Shown one piece after another: positions 7,607 to 8,432 of a DNA stretch of 8,432 bases. The stretch comes from Desulfuromonadales bacterium C00003107 (GTDB lineage: Bacteria; Desulfobacterota; Desulfuromonadia; Desulfuromonadales; Syntrophotaleaceae), in contig MAXT01000126.1 of the NCBI GenBank assembly GCA_001751225.1, positions 1 to 8,432 of the forward strand. Reading direction: 5' to 3'. Position 1 is the stretch's first letter, and every line of letters begins with the position of its first letter. The notes below the pieces were generated by a model, which worked only from the letters and a program-made list of their open reading frames with translations, did no database searches and was not told the origin of the DNA. Made by a program: the position numbers and the translations under genes.

Positions 7607-8432
7607 TTATGCCTCCTGGTTTTTACAGCACATGTGCTGTTCCACGGCGGTGGCAATATCCTGAGCCAAAGCGGCGATCTGTATTTCGTCCTGACCTTCG
7701 AGCATGATTCGCATCAGCGGTTCTGTCCCGGAATAACGAATCAGCACCCTACCCGTCTTCGCCAGTTTTTCCTCGGCGGCGGCGATGCTCTTGGCAACCT
7801 CGGGAACTTCCAAAACCGGGCGTTTTTTGTCGACCCGCACGTTGACCAGCACCTGGGGCAAAGCAGTCATAATCGATGCCAATTCCGAGAGGGACTTGCC
7901 GGTGCGCTGCATGATGGCCAGCACCTGCAGTGCTGAGATCATGCCGTCGCCAGTGGTGTTATGGTCGAGGAACACCATGTGCCCCGACTGCTCTCCACCT
8001 ACATTATAACCGCTGCGACGCATCTCCTCCACCACGTAGCGATCGCCAACGGCGGTCTTGACAATCTGGCCGCCAGCGTTGCGAATGGCGATATCGAGCC
8101 CCATATTACTCATGACCGTAGCCACCAAGGTGTTCTTAGCCAGCTTGCCCTGCTTGATCAAGTCGTTGGCGCAGATGGCCATGATATAGTCGCCATCCAC
8201 CTCTCGGCCATTCTCATCAACGAAAATAACCCGGTCGGCATCGCCGTCCAGCGCCATACCGAGATGGGCCTGATGTTCCTTGACCGCCGCCGAAATCACC
8301 TCCGAATGCATGGAGCCACAACCGGCGTTGATATTGGTGCCGTTGGGGGAGGCTCCGATCAGCACGACCTCGGCGCCAAGTTCCCTGAGCACCGCTGGAG
8401 CCGCTTTATAAGCTGCGCCGTTGGCGCAATCG
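7607..8432 (-). CDS. glmM: Phosphoglucosamine mutase (C-terminal part, cut by window edge)
   Basis: The frame is open through the right edge of the window, so only about 275 C-terminal residues of a protein normally near 450 are present. An apparent GTG start at 8392 is internal: the conserved [12 protein letters not shown] continues upstream of it. GlmM interconverts glucosamine 6-phosphate and glucosamine 1-phosphate on the way to UDP-GlcNAc for peptidoglycan and lipopolysaccharide. The visible part has the metal-binding loop DGDADR, the sugar-binding block GGEQSGH with NTTGDG just after it, and the phosphate-binding [10 protein letters not shown] near the end. The catalytic serine lies in the missing N-terminal half. 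The absence of phosphomannomutase-type features and the pdxJ/acpS neighbours support GlmM over related hexose phosphate mutases. The TAA stop lies 1 nt before the pdxJ start. Confidence 0.93.
   Translation of the reverse strand, partial: DCANGAAYKAAPAVLRELGAEVVLIGASPNGTNINAGCGSMHSEVISAAVKEHQAHLGMALDGDADRVIFVDENGREVDGDYIMAICANDLIKQGKLAKNTLVATVMSNMGLDIAIRNAGGQIVKTAVGDRYVVEEMRRSGYNVGGEQSGHMVFLDHNTTGDGMISALQVLAIMQRTGKSLSELASIMTALPQVLVNVRVDKKRPVLEVPEVAKSIAAAEEKLAKTGRVLIRYSGTEPLMRIMLEGQDEIQIAALAQDIATAVEQHMCCKNQEA

Overview
The window looks like chromosomal DNA from a Desulfuromonadia-type bacterium (Geobacter / Pelobacter / Desulfuromonas group). The main reason is gene order: glmM, pdxJ, acpS, a two-CBS-domain protein, tsaE, lysC and a citramalate synthase in one directional run is an arrangement I associate with that group. 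Protein style agrees with this, but no 16S or other decisive marker is present, so the assignment is an inference.

All recognised genes are on the minus strand, so transcription runs from position 8432 towards position 1. From right to left: the C-terminal part of glmM (cut by the window edge), pdxJ and acpS form a very tight trio with a 1-nt gap and a 1-nt overlap. An 84-nt gap holding a GC-rich hairpin leads to the CBS-domain gene, tsaE (3-nt gap) and lpdA (8-nt overlap). An 81-nt gap with an 8-bp dyad leads to lysC, then cimA (41-nt gap), then a ComEA-like helix-hairpin-helix gene that overlaps cimA by ATGA. After 171 nt of AT-rich spacer comes an unlisted 51-codon zinc-ribbon gene (255..410). 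A convincing intrinsic terminator at 177..213 ends the run. Positions 1..176 contain no supportable gene but several GC-rich hairpins.

Functionally this is mostly housekeeping: amino-sugar activation for cell wall (GlmM), vitamin B6 synthesis (PdxJ), acyl carrier protein activation (AcpS), tRNA t6A modification (TsaE), an E3 flavoprotein (LpdA), the entry step of the aspartate pathway (LysC) and the threonine-independent entry to isoleucine (CimA). No CRISPR, phage, insertion sequence, tRNA or rRNA was found. I found no convincing new multi-gene system. The points most worth a second look are a strong in-frame internal ribosome site in lysC that would make a separate regulatory (beta) subunit, the small double-CxxC protein with a dyad in its upstream region, and the hairpin-dense left edge.
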